Below the pieces are notes generated by a model that saw nothing but the letters and a program-made list of their open reading frames with translations, ran no database searches and was not told the DNA's origin. The position numbers and the translations under genes are program-made. Source: Schizophyllum amplum (lineage: Eukaryota > Basidiomycota > Agaricomycetes > Agaricales > Schizophyllaceae). Taken from it: a stretch of 64,000 nt of DNA. The stretch is from NCBI GenBank assembly GCA_007026445.1, contig VDMD01000001.1:434001-498000 (forward strand), read 5' to 3'. This document shows, one piece after another, positions 1 to 10,385 of the stretch. How positions within the stretch are numbered: position 1 is the stretch's first letter; each line of letters starts with the position of its first letter.

Positions 1-1709
1 GGGACATTCATGGGGCTCATATACTTGATCATGTGCGGCTTCATCGCCGCGCTCGGGCTCAGCAACGGTGGCGGCAGCGCGGGTGCGTACATCGCCTGGC
101 CCGACATATACGGCGGCACGTACATCGGCTGCGCGGGCGGCTGGGGCGGCTGCGCAGCGAACATCGGCGGGTACGCCACCTGCGGCACGTACCCACCGTA
201 CATACCGTAGTAGTACGGATGGGGCGCGGGCGGCGCGGCCGTGGGCACGGGTTCGGGAGGTGGAGCAGGCGTGGGGGCGGAGACGGATTTGGAGCCGCTG
301 CGCCGGTGCTTGCGAGACGACTTGGATGTCGAGCGCGCGTGACCTTTGCCCTTCGGGGGAGATGACGGGGCCTGCTGAGCGGATGCGGATGTAGTACGGC
401 GATGCTGGGGGGCTTGTTCCTCGGCGGGTGGTGTAGGCGGCGGCGGGGGCTCGAAACGTGCGCGATTCAAGGCAAGGTAGATCTCTCGTGCACTCTCCGC
501 CTTCGCGTTTATCTCGGCGGTGATGGAGGGACGTTGAGGGGCGGGTGCGGGGGCGGGGGCAATTTCGTGAACGTCGGGGAACCAACCGTCCTCTTCGGAC
601 AATGAACGACGTGCGGAGCTGCTCCGACTGCTGTCGCGAGACGATGTCGAGGGGGTCGGCACACCAAGCCTTGAACTCTCCGCCGAAGGCGATGTCGATG
701 TTGACGGCGTCGGCAGTTCCAGCGAGTCGAGGGTCCCAGATGACTTGCGCCCATTCCGTGCCGTCGGGATCTTGCCGTAGCCCGAGTCGTGCATAGCGGG
801 AGCGCGGAGACTGTCGACGATGGCTCGTGTCTTGGACTGGGGTCGGCGGCGGCGCCCGGCGGGCTCGTGGAGGAAAGGTGGGAGGAGTGTGTCCGTCTGC
901 GTACGGGCATCCTCGACTTGCGAATAGAACCCCTGGTCGTCCTTAATAATCTTGACCGCGGGTAAATCGTCGAGCGTGGGGAACGTGAAAGAGGGGGCGG
1001 GGGAGGGGGGCGTCTTCGGGATGAGCTGGTGGTCGACGGTGATCGTGCGGCGGGGGCTGCAGGAGAGCGGGTCGTGGAGCTCCTGCTCGGGGCTCTCGAC
1101 GACGACGTCGATGGGGGCGACCTTAGGCGTGGCAGGCACGGACCACGAGGACGTGCGCGAGGCATGCAGTTCGCTGAGGTCGATGCTGGAAAGGGTGGAG
1201 GTGCTCCTGTGCAGGCTGCCCGCGCTGCTGGAGGGCGAGGAGTCGTCGAAGAGCAGGGAGTCGAGCACCTCGTCGTCGCCCTCCGCCGGCGTCGTCGTTC
1301 TCGTCGGCTCTTCGCAACAGCCCGTCAGCGCCTCCACCAGCTCCCGCCACCTCCCGGCGTCGACGCTCTCCTCTCCGCCTTGCACGGGGCGCAGGTATCC
1401 GTCCCAGCGCTGGCCAACGTCGAAGCCGGTGCCCGCCTCGTAATCGCCCAGCACATCGGCCACCCCTCGCACACCCGGCAGCTCAGTGCTCAGGCGCAGA
1501 TCGTCCGCCGCCCGCCGCTCGAGGGCTTTGTTCCGCGGCTCGCCCGCCCGTATGTACGCCAGGGGGCCGCGCGCCCGCGGTGCTCGTGGCCACACCACTT
1601 CCGCGCCGTCGCCACCCTCCTGCTCCGCTTCGCCCCATGCTACGGATTCCACTGCCGTCCGCCACCAGTCGCGCGCGATAAGCAGCCAATCGCCGTCGGT
1701 GGTGTCCAT
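1..1709 (-). CDS. Uncharacterised low-complexity protein, C-terminus cut by window edge
   Basis: One uninterrupted frame runs from an ATG at 1709 to the window edge (about 569 codons) with no stop, so the 3' end is missing. The N-terminus begins MDTTDGDWLLIARDWWRTAV and is the most protein-like, globular part. The rest is Ser/Pro-rich with acidic patches, consistent with a largely disordered protein. The last 120 codons become rich in Tyr, Pro and Gln (PYYYGMYGGY-like), reminiscent of low-complexity RNA-binding or scaffold tails. I do not recognise a family. Strong GC-rich codon use and length make it a real gene; its function is unknown. It is oriented like the next gene (2304-3419) and separated from it by about 600 bases. 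Confidence 0.7.
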   Translation of the reverse strand, partial: MDTTDGDWLLIARDWWRTAVESVAWGEAEQEGGDGAEVVWPRAPRARGPLAYIRAGEPRNKALERRAADDLRLSTELPGVRGVADVLGDYEAGTGFDVGQRWDGYLRPVQGGEESVDAGRWRELVEALTGCCEEPTRTTTPAEGDDEVLDSLLFDDSSPSSSAGSLHRSTSTLSSIDLSELHASRTSSWSVPATPKVAPIDVVVESPEQELHDPLSCSPRRTITVDHQLIPKTPPSPAPSFTFPTLDDLPAVKIIKDDQGFYSQVEDARTQTDTLLPPFLHEPAGRRRRPQSKTRAIVDSLRAPAMHDSGYGKIPTARNGRKSSGTLDSLELPTPSTSTSPSAESSRLGVPTPSTSSRDSSRSSSARRSLSEEDGWFPDVHEIAPAPAPAPQRPSITAEINAKAESAREIYLALNRARFEPPPPPTPPAEEQAPQHRRTTSASAQQAPSSPPKGKGHARSTSKSSRKHRRSGSKSVSAPTPAPPPEPVPTAAPPAPHPYYYGMYGGYVPQVAYPPMFAAQPPQPPAQPMYVPPYMSGQAMYAPALPPPLLSPSAAMKPHMIKYMSPMNV

Positions 1710-2303
1710 GGCTTGGGCTGGCCTACGGGTCACGTTTGTTGTTCAATGCCTTTGTTGACCGTGCTGCGCCTGGTTGACTCACTATCGGGCTAGACTTCGG
1801 CTTAGGTCGTTGGACGCTGTTGCCAGCAACGCTGGGATAGCGGCGTCAGTGCCTGTCGTTGCGGTGCTTGACGGCGGCCAAAAAGCGGTGATGGTTCAAG
1901 ATAAAATGTCTTTCGTGGGGGGCGCGCCGCAATGGTTCGGCATAAGTTGCCACGCGAGAAGCACGAGCGCCTCGCCGTATTTAGTAACTGTCCGGATTTG
2001 TGAGGACAATGGAATTCAAAGACAGGCTTTTGAGAAACGGTAAATCACAGTCCGCACGACCTTTTACTAAGGAGACAAAAGATAACCATCCACTCGGCTG
2101 CTTGCGCCAATTCAAGAGCACGCATTCGAGACAAGGGAAAAGTTTGGACCCGCCTCGCCACAAATCACAGTGGACTAGGCTGACATTGACAAGCAGCTTC
2201 CTTCCAGGCGACGTGATAACAATTGGGCGCAACCGTCCGTACTATACAATAGACAAAGGACAGGATAGACAAGTGTTACAGGACAGCATGTAAGGGAGAC
2301 AAA
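1710..2303. other. Intergenic, 594 bases
   Basis: Upstream region of the 1-1709 gene and downstream region of the 2304-3419 gene. Only short frames occur, with no recognisable domain, RNA gene or repeat. Confidence 0.5.
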
Positions 2304-3419
2304 TTACACGTACTCAACACGCTCCCGCCCGCGCCGGACTCCCTCATCGCGCCCGACGCGACGCGCCATCTCATCCCGCCTTACGCGATGCACCATCTCA
2401 TCATACGCCGGCCTCTCACGCGCCAGCGCCACAGGCGCGCGCACCTTCTTGGGTGAGGCAAACTTGACCGGGACGCAGCCCTGCGCGCGGAGCTTGAGCT
2501 TCTCCTTTGCATCAGCAAGGTTCTCCGCCGCTTTCTCGCGCTCGCGTTCCTCCTCGACCATCTCCACCCATCGCTGGATCTTGAGCGCCTTCTCGCTGCT
2601 CTGGTAGGCCAGTGCGTTATCATCGATGTCTTCGGCAAGAAGGCCTTCGTCGGCGTGGGCGTCTTCGTTGGGATGGACTTCGTCGGGTCGGGCTTCTCCG
2701 TGAGCCCCTTCATTGACATCTCCGTCCTCTTGACCGTTATCGGTGTCATAGGTTGTCTTGGGATTATGGATCTGCTCCGGTCGAACTCGCGCTGTGGAGG
2801 GATCTGCGCGTCGGATGGTCCGCGCTCGGCTGGTAGCAGTCCGAGCGTGGCTGGTGACACTACCCGTGCTACGACGGGTAGCGGGCTTGCTCGTGCTTTG
2901 GGTTGCCTGGTTCGCCACACTGCGAGTGGGCCCCTTGGTCGTCGTAGAGAACAAAAGGTCCACATGGGGCGCGTTGCTGTACTGGCGACTGTGCTTGAGC
3001 GTGTCCACCATCATCTGGAATTCACCGTGCGGGGAGAGGGGGGTGCGCGGCTGGCGCTGGGCCGGGATAGGGTCTTTAGCTGGAGTCGAAGGAATGACTG
3101 AACTCGACGACGGGTTGCTTCCCCGAGCGTTGGGGGCACGGCTATTGTTCCTATGATGCGCGCGGTAGCTGGGTGCCGGGCGGCTGTAACGCTCTCCAAC
3201 CCGCGCAGGCCGCTCGTCCCAATCGACTTCGCAGCCAGGGAGACAGTATGGTTTGGTCAGGGAGATGTCACCGAACGCGGAGAGATCGTAGCCAGAGGCA
3301 TCGGTAGAGAACGAAGAATTGTTGCGCGGCATGTGGGTGGCAGCCGTGCGACTGGCGTGCGTGCGGGTGGCGGGCTTGCTGCGAGCCGGGGAGCGCACAG
3401 GGAGCGGGGGTGGGGGCAT
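2304..3419 (-). CDS. Uncharacterised basic/disordered protein with C-terminal coiled coil
   Basis: Single-exon frame of 371 codons. The first half is Ser/Pro/Arg-rich; it contains a short conserved-looking segment near residue 45 (SGYDLSAFGDISLTKPYCLP). Residues around 270-320 are Glu/Lys/Arg-rich (RWVEMVEEEREREKAAEN) and should form a coiled coil; the tail is strongly basic. No known domain is recognised. A TATATA box lies at 3442-3447 on this strand, only about 23 bases before the ATG at 3419, so the next ATG at 3332 (MPRNNSSFS) may be the true start. Function unknown. Confidence 0.6.
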   Translation of the reverse strand: MPPPPLPVRSPARSKPATRTHASRTAATHMPRNNSSFSTDASGYDLSAFGDISLTKPYCLPGCEVDWDERPARVGERYSRPAPSYRAHHRNNSRAPNARGSNPSSSSVIPSTPAKDPIPAQRQPRTPLSPHGEFQMMVDTLKHSRQYSNAPHVDLLFSTTTKGPTRSVANQATQSTSKPATRRSTGSVTSHARTATSRARTIRRADPSTARVRPEQIHNPKTTYDTDNGQEDGDVNEGAHGEARPDEVHPNEDAHADEGLLAEDIDDNALAYQSSEKALKIQRWVEMVEEEREREKAAENLADAKEKLKLRAQGCVPVKFASPKKVRAPVALARERPAYDEMVHRVRRDEMARRVGRDEGVRRGRERVEYV

Positions 3420-4398
3420 GTCATGCGAGATCGGCTTCTGCTATATACGCGACAGGTGAGTCTTTTGTTCCCGACATGGAGTAGGGTACACGCACGCGTT
3501 CTGTCATGTTTGGGGCTGCCTAGAAGATGATAGTTGTGGTATGGAGAGACAAGACGACAGGGGCGAACTTATGACCCTGGCCACCGAATGAACCCGCATA
3601 GGTCATTGCACGCACCGAGACAAAGGGAGCCGCGCAAAGACTTTGCTTGATCCGGATTGACATGATCGGCCATTGTGAGGTCGGAAGCGATTTTTGACTA
3701 AAGCACTTCAAGCAAACAGACGTAGGATTCGATGGTGCCCTTGGCGTGACGCTAGCCAGTAGTAGACTTGAGTTCCTGTATCCTGTGGTGAAGGTCGTTG
3801 TTCGCCAGGATACCAAAGACGCAAGAGAGAGTCAATGGCATGAAGACCGCCTCCGAGTAAGAGTCAAGGGGGAGGGCGACCGGGTAGTCGTGTTCGCGGG
3901 ACAATGATGGTCAAAGTCGAGCGACAAAGACGAAAGATCTGCGCAAAATAAGCGCCGTGATCCCGGCCCGGCCTGCCGTGACTCTGAAGCCGCGGCCAAG
4001 CGTCATCGCGTCGGACTTGAGCGCCACGGCTGGAGTTGCTTCTTGCTTCCTGCGCTCATCTGCGCAAAAGCATCGGCATACATACGAGGACGCTGACGAT
4101 AACAGGACGACTTTACGAGCGACGAATTTACCATAAAACAATACCCTGGGTTTTGACTAGGTTTTGACCATCAGCGTCGGCAATAGGCGCTGCATAGACA
4201 GAGCAGCTGCTCTTTTATGCCCGGGAACGATACCTGATCCTCATTTTCTTCCCCTTTCTGTCCCCGCAAAGTGAGTTTCTCCATGTCGTCAGTTTGAAGA
4301 GGCTGACCCGCGCGAAAGCCGGTTCTCTATCTATTCCATCGGCTTCTTCCCGTCTATCTGCTATCGACCTGCACCAGCCGCTCTTTAGATTCCTCATC
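3420..4398. other. Intergenic between divergent genes, 979 bases
   Basis: Divergent promoter region of the 2304-3419 gene and the sulfate permease. It holds the TATATA at 3442-3447 (minus strand) and a GAGCAGCTGCTC palindrome near 4200. No gene recognised. Confidence 0.45.
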
Positions 4399-7119
4399 AT
4401 GGACCCCACGTCTCCAGCCCAGCAGCGCAAACGTCCGCCCATTGCCAAGTCCATGTCCACGACCTCGCTCATGGGCATCGACAACGTCCCACCGTACACC
4501 TCCCCGGAGGACTCGCAGGACGAACGCGCGAGCCTCGCCAGCGGCAGCCGCTCCGACTATGGCACCGTACCCCGCAAGTTCAAAGGCGTCGTCTGCGAGA
4601 AGCGCCTCGTCCGCCGCATCAAGTACTACATCCCCTCCCTTGGCTGGATCCCAGAATACTCGCTGTCCCTGTGCGTCCCCTGCGTCCCCTCATGCACTGG
4701 CAGCTGACCATGCACGCAGATTCGCTGGCGACTTCCTTGCCGGCCTCACGGTCGCATCGATGCTCATCCCGCAGTCCATAAGTTACGCGACGTCACTCGC
4801 CAACATGAGCCCGCTCTCCGGTCTGTTCTCTGCATCCGTTCCTGCGCTCGCATACGCCATGCTCGGCACCTCACGCCAGCTCAACGTCGCCCCCGAGGCC
4901 GCGCTTTCCCTCATCGTCGGCCAGACCGTGCGCGACATGCAGCACGACTACGACCCGGACATGAAGCACTCTGACGCCATCGGACTCGCCGTCAGCACCG
5001 TCATCACCTTTCAGGTATGTCCAATGATATTCACCATTGATTGCATGCTCACACGCGCGAAAAGGTCGGCCTGATCACATTCCTCCTGGGCTTCTTCCGC
5101 CTAGGATTCATCGACGTCGTGCTCAGCCGTGCACTCCTCCGCGGCTTCATCACAGCCATAGCCGTCATCATCAGCATGTGCGCGGCCCGCCTCGTTGCAC
5201 GTCATGTCACTCACCCCTTCGCAGCGAGCAACTCATCCCCATGCTCGGTCTCGTCCCGCTCGAACACACCCTGCACCCCTCATCGACGATCGCCAAGTTC
5301 ATATTCCTCGTCAAGAACCTCGACAACTCGCACTACATGACTGCCATCATCAGCTTCTCGACCCTGCTTGTGCTCGTGGGCGCGCGTAACCTGAAGGGCC
5401 ACTTCAAGAAGTATTGGTTCATCTATCGCGTGCCTGAGGTCTTACTGGTAGTGGTACTGTCAACATGTGAGTGCGCGATTTTCTCTATATCGCTGTTTAT
5501 ACTGACAGGCTGCTCAGTGCTGTGCTACTTTTGCAAGTGGGATATGGAGGGCGTCGACATCTTGGGCGATGTACCTATCAAGACCGGCAAGCACTTCTTT
5601 GACTTCCCCGTCACGGCCAGGTCGTGGAAGTTCTTACGGACGACGACGTCGACGTCTGCGTAAGTGCACTGCCCTTTGTCGTGCCCGCTTTGCCCTGTGT
5701 CTAGTCGTTCCCACTTCTTCCATTGCCCGTCCGATCCCCCCTTCCAATCGTTATACCGACACCCTTGTCTGACACCCTCCCCCCAGCCTCATCTCCGTCG
5801 TCGGCTACCTCGACTCCATCGTCGCCGCCAAACAGAACAGCGCCCGCTTCGGGTACACGATCTCGCCCAACCGCGAACTCGTCGCGCTGGGCGCGGCCAA
5901 CCTCATCGGCTCCTTCATCCCGGGGACGCTGCCGGCGTATGGGAGTATTACGAGGTGAGTGGGAGTATCACGAGATGAGTGGGGATGGGTGGACATTCTC
6001 GCGAGGATGGTTGACCATTCTCGCGAGGATGATTGACCATTCTCGCTACTGAACACCCTGGCTATATGGGTGGACACTCGTGTCGTCGTTACTAACCATC
6101 CCCACAGGTCGCGTATTAACGCCGACGTAGGCGGACGCACGCAGATGGCGTCCATCGTCTGCTCGACCATCATCCTGCTCGTCACCTTCTTCTGCCTCCC
6201 CTGGCTCTACTACCTCCCAAAGTGCGTGCTGGCGGCGATCATCGGCTTGGTCGTGTTCTCGCTGCTGCACGAGACGCCGCACGACGTGAAGTACTACTGG
6301 AAGATGCGGTCTTGGGTGGACCTGACGATGCTGTCGCTCACGCTCATCTTCTCGATCATCTGGAACGTCGAGGTCGGCATCGTCGCCAGCGTGGTGATCT
6401 CGCTCGTTCTTGTGCTGCATCGCGCGAGTAAGGCGCGGATGACGATTTTGGTGCGTCTTCTGCTACGTCGGCGCGTCTGAAGGTCACTTATACTCATCGT
6501 CATACAGGGCCGCGTACCCGGCACAGACCGCTGGAAGCCCATTAACGAAACGCCGGAGGCGGAGGAGGACGTCCCCGGGGTGCTCATCGTGCGCATCCGG
6601 GAGCTCAGCCTGAACTTTGGTGAGCTTCTCGGACCAGAGTCTGAATTCGTCTGACCCTCTCTTCCAGCGAACACCGCGCAACTCAAGGAGCGCCTCCGGC
6701 GGCTGGAGCTGTACGGGCCGGACAAGAGCCATCCCTCGGACGACCCGCGGCGAGCGCAGGCGCAGGTCCTGGTGTTCCATGTAGCGGACGTGGAGCAGAT
6801 GGACGCGCAGGCGACGCAGATATTCGAGGAGCTGCTGGAAGAGTATCTGGTGAGTTAGGCCCTTCTCAGTCTGCGCCTGAAACTGCCCCCAAAGCCTGCC
6901 CGTTGTGTCCATATAACTGATGCTCGCCTTCAGAACCGCGGCGTGAGCCTCTACTTCGCGCACGTCCGCCCGCCAGTCATGCGCGCGTTCAAGAAAGCTG
7001 GGGTGCGCCAGTTGCTCGGCGAGGAGGCTTTCCTGGAGAACGTCGCGGATGTGATGACGAAGTTGCCCGTGCGGTCATATGCGCCGTCTTTGGGGGGAGC
7101 AGAGACACCGCCTGTTTGA
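4399..7119 (+). CDS. SulP-family sulfate permease with STAS domain
   Basis: Ten exons join into 684 residues: 4399-4670, 4720-5014, 5065-5177, 5225-5466, 5518-5659, 5787-5954, 6108-6450, 6508-6619, 6668-6849, 6934-7119. All introns are GT-AG and keep frame. After a hydrophilic N-terminus comes the SulP signature region (FLAGLTVASMLIPQSISYAT) and about a dozen hydrophobic segments, then a C-terminal STAS domain (roughly residues 550-670). The family (SLC26/SUL1) moves sulfate across the plasma membrane by proton symport, feeding cysteine and methionine synthesis; substrate is inferred from family, not shown here. Length matches fungal sulfate permeases (about 650-850). Intron 6 carries a tandem duplication of its own splice donor. 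Confidence 0.93.
5940..6050 (+). repeat. Tandem repeats over exon 6/intron 6 junction of sulfate permease
   Basis: The 20-base unit GGGAGTATTACGAGGTGAGT, which spans the exon 6 splice donor, is followed directly by a second copy with GTGAGT changed to ATGAGT. Just downstream (about 5990-6050) a unit like TTGACCATTCTCGCGAGGAT is repeated about two and a half times. Confidence 0.75.
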
Positions 7120-8332
7120 GAGGGGTATATGTTTGCGCAACGTCCTTGCGCAGGAGAGCCTTCCATTATTTATTCTCCATTTACATACATGCGTCATCTA
7201 CTTCTACCATATTTTGCATCTGTACATATGTACATTATGAGTGGGGCAGCTGTTGTTGTTGTTGTTGGTCCGTGCTGTCGAACCCGTAATTTGGAAGACG
7301 ACCTTGGTTTGCAATTGCACAGCAGGCGTTGTCTGCACCTGCCAGACAACGCCTCTTTGCGCACAGCGATTCGTTACTTCACTATGCAGTTGCGCGGCCA
7401 CTGGCGCGGGCGCACCGTCCATGACAGTGGTGAGGCAGAGACCTAAAAACACTAGCGGGTGCTACCGTAACTGGTACCAACGGCGTAGTACGAGCCTACC
7501 TCTACGCGTAACACCCCGCTTCGGCCAAGATTTCTCGACGAACTGATTCAGTGTACCAGTTATTGTATTGAGATTCTGGAGGATTCTGGGTATCGATATA
7601 TGAATGTCTTGAAAATCAGCGAAAACAGGTACGACACTTGACAATATACAGCAGTACTGTACTGTTTCGACCGTAGGTTCACTGGGTGTTACGCGTTACG
7701 CTTTGAACTGACCCAGATCCCAGTTCACGGGCCCGAAGGGCCCGTTACGGTCCGAAATATTAGTTCATACTTATTTATTTATGCTGCAAAATCCACTCTT
7801 TTACTGTACTTTCCAAAGCCTGGGAGGTAGTATATAACATTAAGGGCTCAGAATGCAAATAAATGTATCGAAATGCGTCCCAAAACGGCTTGAATGTGAG
7901 TAGGAAAAAAATCGTGAAAAATACGCAAAAAAATGAATATCCGAGACGGTGTTCACCGAGCGGCGTTACGCGTTACACTGAGTGAATTAGTTCAGTTCAG
8001 AGGCCAATGTTACGCGTTACGTGAACTTACGGTCGAAACAGTACAGTAGAAGTTGTCCTACACAGAGCGAGACAGGATATAGGTATAAAGATACATTTGC
8101 GTATCGGGCGTGGCCTCTTCTTGGGATGACAGAGGCAGGGACAACTGGGGACAACACTATCAACATGAAAGCATCACGGCGTGAAGACATCATCAAGCGG
8201 GACTCGAGGGAACGGTACTGGCATGAAATAGGTCGTAACATGTATGGCGGCATTTCGAGGTTGCTGAGTCGCAAAGCTGGGACGCGGCACACCGTGAGCA
8301 TACACGCGACTTCATGGTATAGTCACCCGCAC
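7120..8332. other. Intergenic, 1.2 kb, holding a MITE
   Basis: 3' flanks of two convergent genes. Apart from the MITE at 7657-8046 and a short GTT microsatellite near 7250, nothing recognisable is present. Confidence 0.5.
7657..8046 (+). mobile_element. MITE copy 1, TA-flanked, about 390 bases
   Basis: Terminal inverted repeats CTGTACTGTTTCGACCGTA at both ends, flanked by TA on each side (7655-7656 and 8047-8048). It has no coding capacity. Inside lie several subterminal copies of GTTACGCGTTAC and a perfect GGGCCCGAAGGGCCC-type palindrome. A second copy, about nine in ten bases identical by eye, lies inverted at 46946-47336. TIR plus TA target duplication is the pattern of Tc1/mariner-type non-autonomous elements; the family assignment is an inference. 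Confidence 0.85.
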
Positions 8333-9364
8333 CTAGTCCAGATTTGGCTCTAACTCCTCCGCGTCGTAGCCAACGCGGTCTGCCTTCAAAGGTAAAATTC
8401 TATGCTCCCGGTATTTCCTGATGGCCGGTGGGCATGGACGTTCGGGGAGCTTGATTCGTAAGACGGGCACTTTGTTCACGACGAACTCGATTTCGGAACC
8501 GTCTGATGCGCAGAAGGTCTCGCCCGGGTTCTTCCTGCCCTTTCTTTTGTCCAGTCTCCAGCCGTCTTCTATAGAACAGAGGGCCATTGGTAACATCTCC
8601 GATACGTCGTAGATCTTCAGCTTCGCTGGCCTGTCCCGAGGCTGGCCCGTCTTGTCGTCGATCAGCATCCAGCAGACCATCTGTGAGCGATCCATGTAGC
8701 CCGTCCAGAGACGCATATGATATGTCTGGCCGGGGATGGGAATGTCGCGGATCGACGGGTCATTCGGGTCTGGCGTGCCCTGAACACCGACATCAGTTGA
8801 TTCACGACGCCACGGAAGAGCTTCACGCACCCCAATATGGTCGGACGATTCTGTCATCACCCGCATGAACTCATGCCCTCTCTCGACATCCCCGAACTCC
8901 GCCTTGAGGGCGTGGTTCACCATCTCCTCGGACCATAGCATATGCTGCAGACTATGGTTGAAAGACGTGGATGGCTGGCCTGGAGGGATAGCCGTGCCAA
9001 CGGGGATGCGGCGATGATCGGGGTGGTAGCTGTAGACACTGGAGTACGTCGGTGGCGCCACATCAGGAGGTAGTGTACCCGCCCAAGCTTGGCCCAGCCT
9101 CTTTGTTGCGGCCTGAAACTCCGGCGTGTTCAGGTCTTCGAAACGGTACTCGTGATCTGGTGGAACATAGGACGTCCACATCTCCTCCATATTCATGAGC
9201 TGCTTTTTCTGTCGGCGAGATTGAGCCTGTCGTGGATTCGGCTTGGGAACTGTGGTGACCTTGCCCATAGGGTTCGCGGCGCGGCGAGCCGGCTGGGCAC
9301 GCTCGGGCTGCTGAGCTTGTTGCCGTGCTTGACGCGCAACGCGAGTACTGTCAGCTTTAGGCAT
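8333..9364 (-). CDS. Uncharacterised fungal protein
   Basis: Single exon, 343 codons from ATG at 9364 (MPKADSTRVARQARQQ). The frame is open a further 24 codons upstream but has no ATG there. The first 60 residues are basic and Gln/Ala-rich (disordered); from about residue 65 the protein looks globular, with aromatic-rich segments such as MRLWTGYMDRSQMVCWMLID that suggest a beta-rich fold. No catalytic motif or membrane segment is seen. I do not recognise the family. It converges on the sulfate permease across the MITE-bearing gap. Confidence 0.6.
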   Translation of the reverse strand: MPKADSTRVARQARQQAQQPERAQPARRAANPMGKVTTVPKPNPRQAQSRRQKKQLMNMEEMWTSYVPPDHEYRFEDLNTPEFQAATKRLGQAWAGTLPPDVAPPTYSSVYSYHPDHRRIPVGTAIPPGQPSTSFNHSLQHMLWSEEMVNHALKAEFGDVERGHEFMRVMTESSDHIGVREALPWRRESTDVGVQGTPDPNDPSIRDIPIPGQTYHMRLWTGYMDRSQMVCWMLIDDKTGQPRDRPAKLKIYDVSEMLPMALCSIEDGWRLDKRKGRKNPGETFCASDGSEIEFVVNKVPVLRIKLPERPCPPAIRKYREHRILPLKADRVGYDAEELEPNLD

Positions 9365-10385
9365 AAAGACCACTGCCACTGCGCGATAGCGAGGACCTGT
9401 ATGATGGCGAAAGTCAAGAGAAGATCTTAGATTCAACGTCGGTTCGAGGGCCCGTGACTGTCACGTGCATAATGCCTCCATGACCACGGGGCCGGTTTAA
9501 GTTGAACTTGAAAGCCCTTGCCATCTTGGACGGAGTCGGACAGACGCGTCTACCGCTTGAAGCTCAGTCCTCCCTCACTTTTTTCTCTCGCCCCATCATC
9601 CCATCCCCTTCCTCGCTCGGTACGCTTGGAACGAGGGAGTCGCCTCGCAGTGTTCTGCTGGCGTAGGGCGATGCATGACAGCGTAGGTGTGGAAGTTCAA
9701 GTGCTTAGCTGACCGTGGGTTCTCGGGCTTGTCGGCTTTGCCGACATGACACACCGTGACGCCGGCTTCGGTCTTAGTAGTAGTCACGACGCAAGACGCA
9801 CTGGCATGTCAACATTGCGTTGGCTCTAGGTCCTTCGTTTGCTTCTATGCATTGTAGACCATATCTTGTTACATAGTTGTGGTTGAGTTGTGGACTCAGT
9901 ATCTTACCGTCTTGGGTCCGACAGTCAAACCATAGTTTAGGAAAACAAGCGCAGCGAAGGCACACCGTGCCCCGCGCGTAAACCACTATTATTGCACTGG
10001 TTAGTGGGCTTTAGTACACTAAGATATAAACACCGGAACACGAGACAAGACGAGACGATGGTAGGTATGCAAGTTGTATGTAGGTAACGAGACAGATGTA
10101 TGTAGATGCTTTGTATGTAGAAAGTCTGTGAATAAGTAAGTACGGGGACGCGAACCAGGCTACATTGTGGGTTTATGCGTTATAGGGGAACAACAGACAA
10201 CAGACCGTATCAGTGGTAGTACAGGAGAGATCCACGAGAAAAGAACCGGAGGCCGCAGAGTCAACCACTGGCGGCCTGTGTATGCGGAGGATATCCGCGC
10301 CTTGCATGTCAGTAGCGCGAGGCTGCTGAGTAGTCGTTACAACTTCATCCTCGTTCGATCTTGATCCGCTCGACGAGCCTATGGC
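9365..10385. other. Intergenic, about 1 kb
   Basis: Upstream of 8333-9364 and downstream of 10386-11570. Near 10070-10120 the motif TGTATGTAG occurs three times, spaced by about 20-25 bases. No gene or RNA recognised. Confidence 0.45.

Noticed and set aside
509..1165. Long frames on both strands over 30-1790
   Set aside because: They are shadows of the single 569-codon minus-strand frame; GC-rich low-complexity sequence keeps several frames open.
7657..8046. Solo LTR of a retrotransposon
   Set aside because: Ends are inverted repeats with TA target duplication, not TG..CA direct-repeat ends with 4-6 base duplications.
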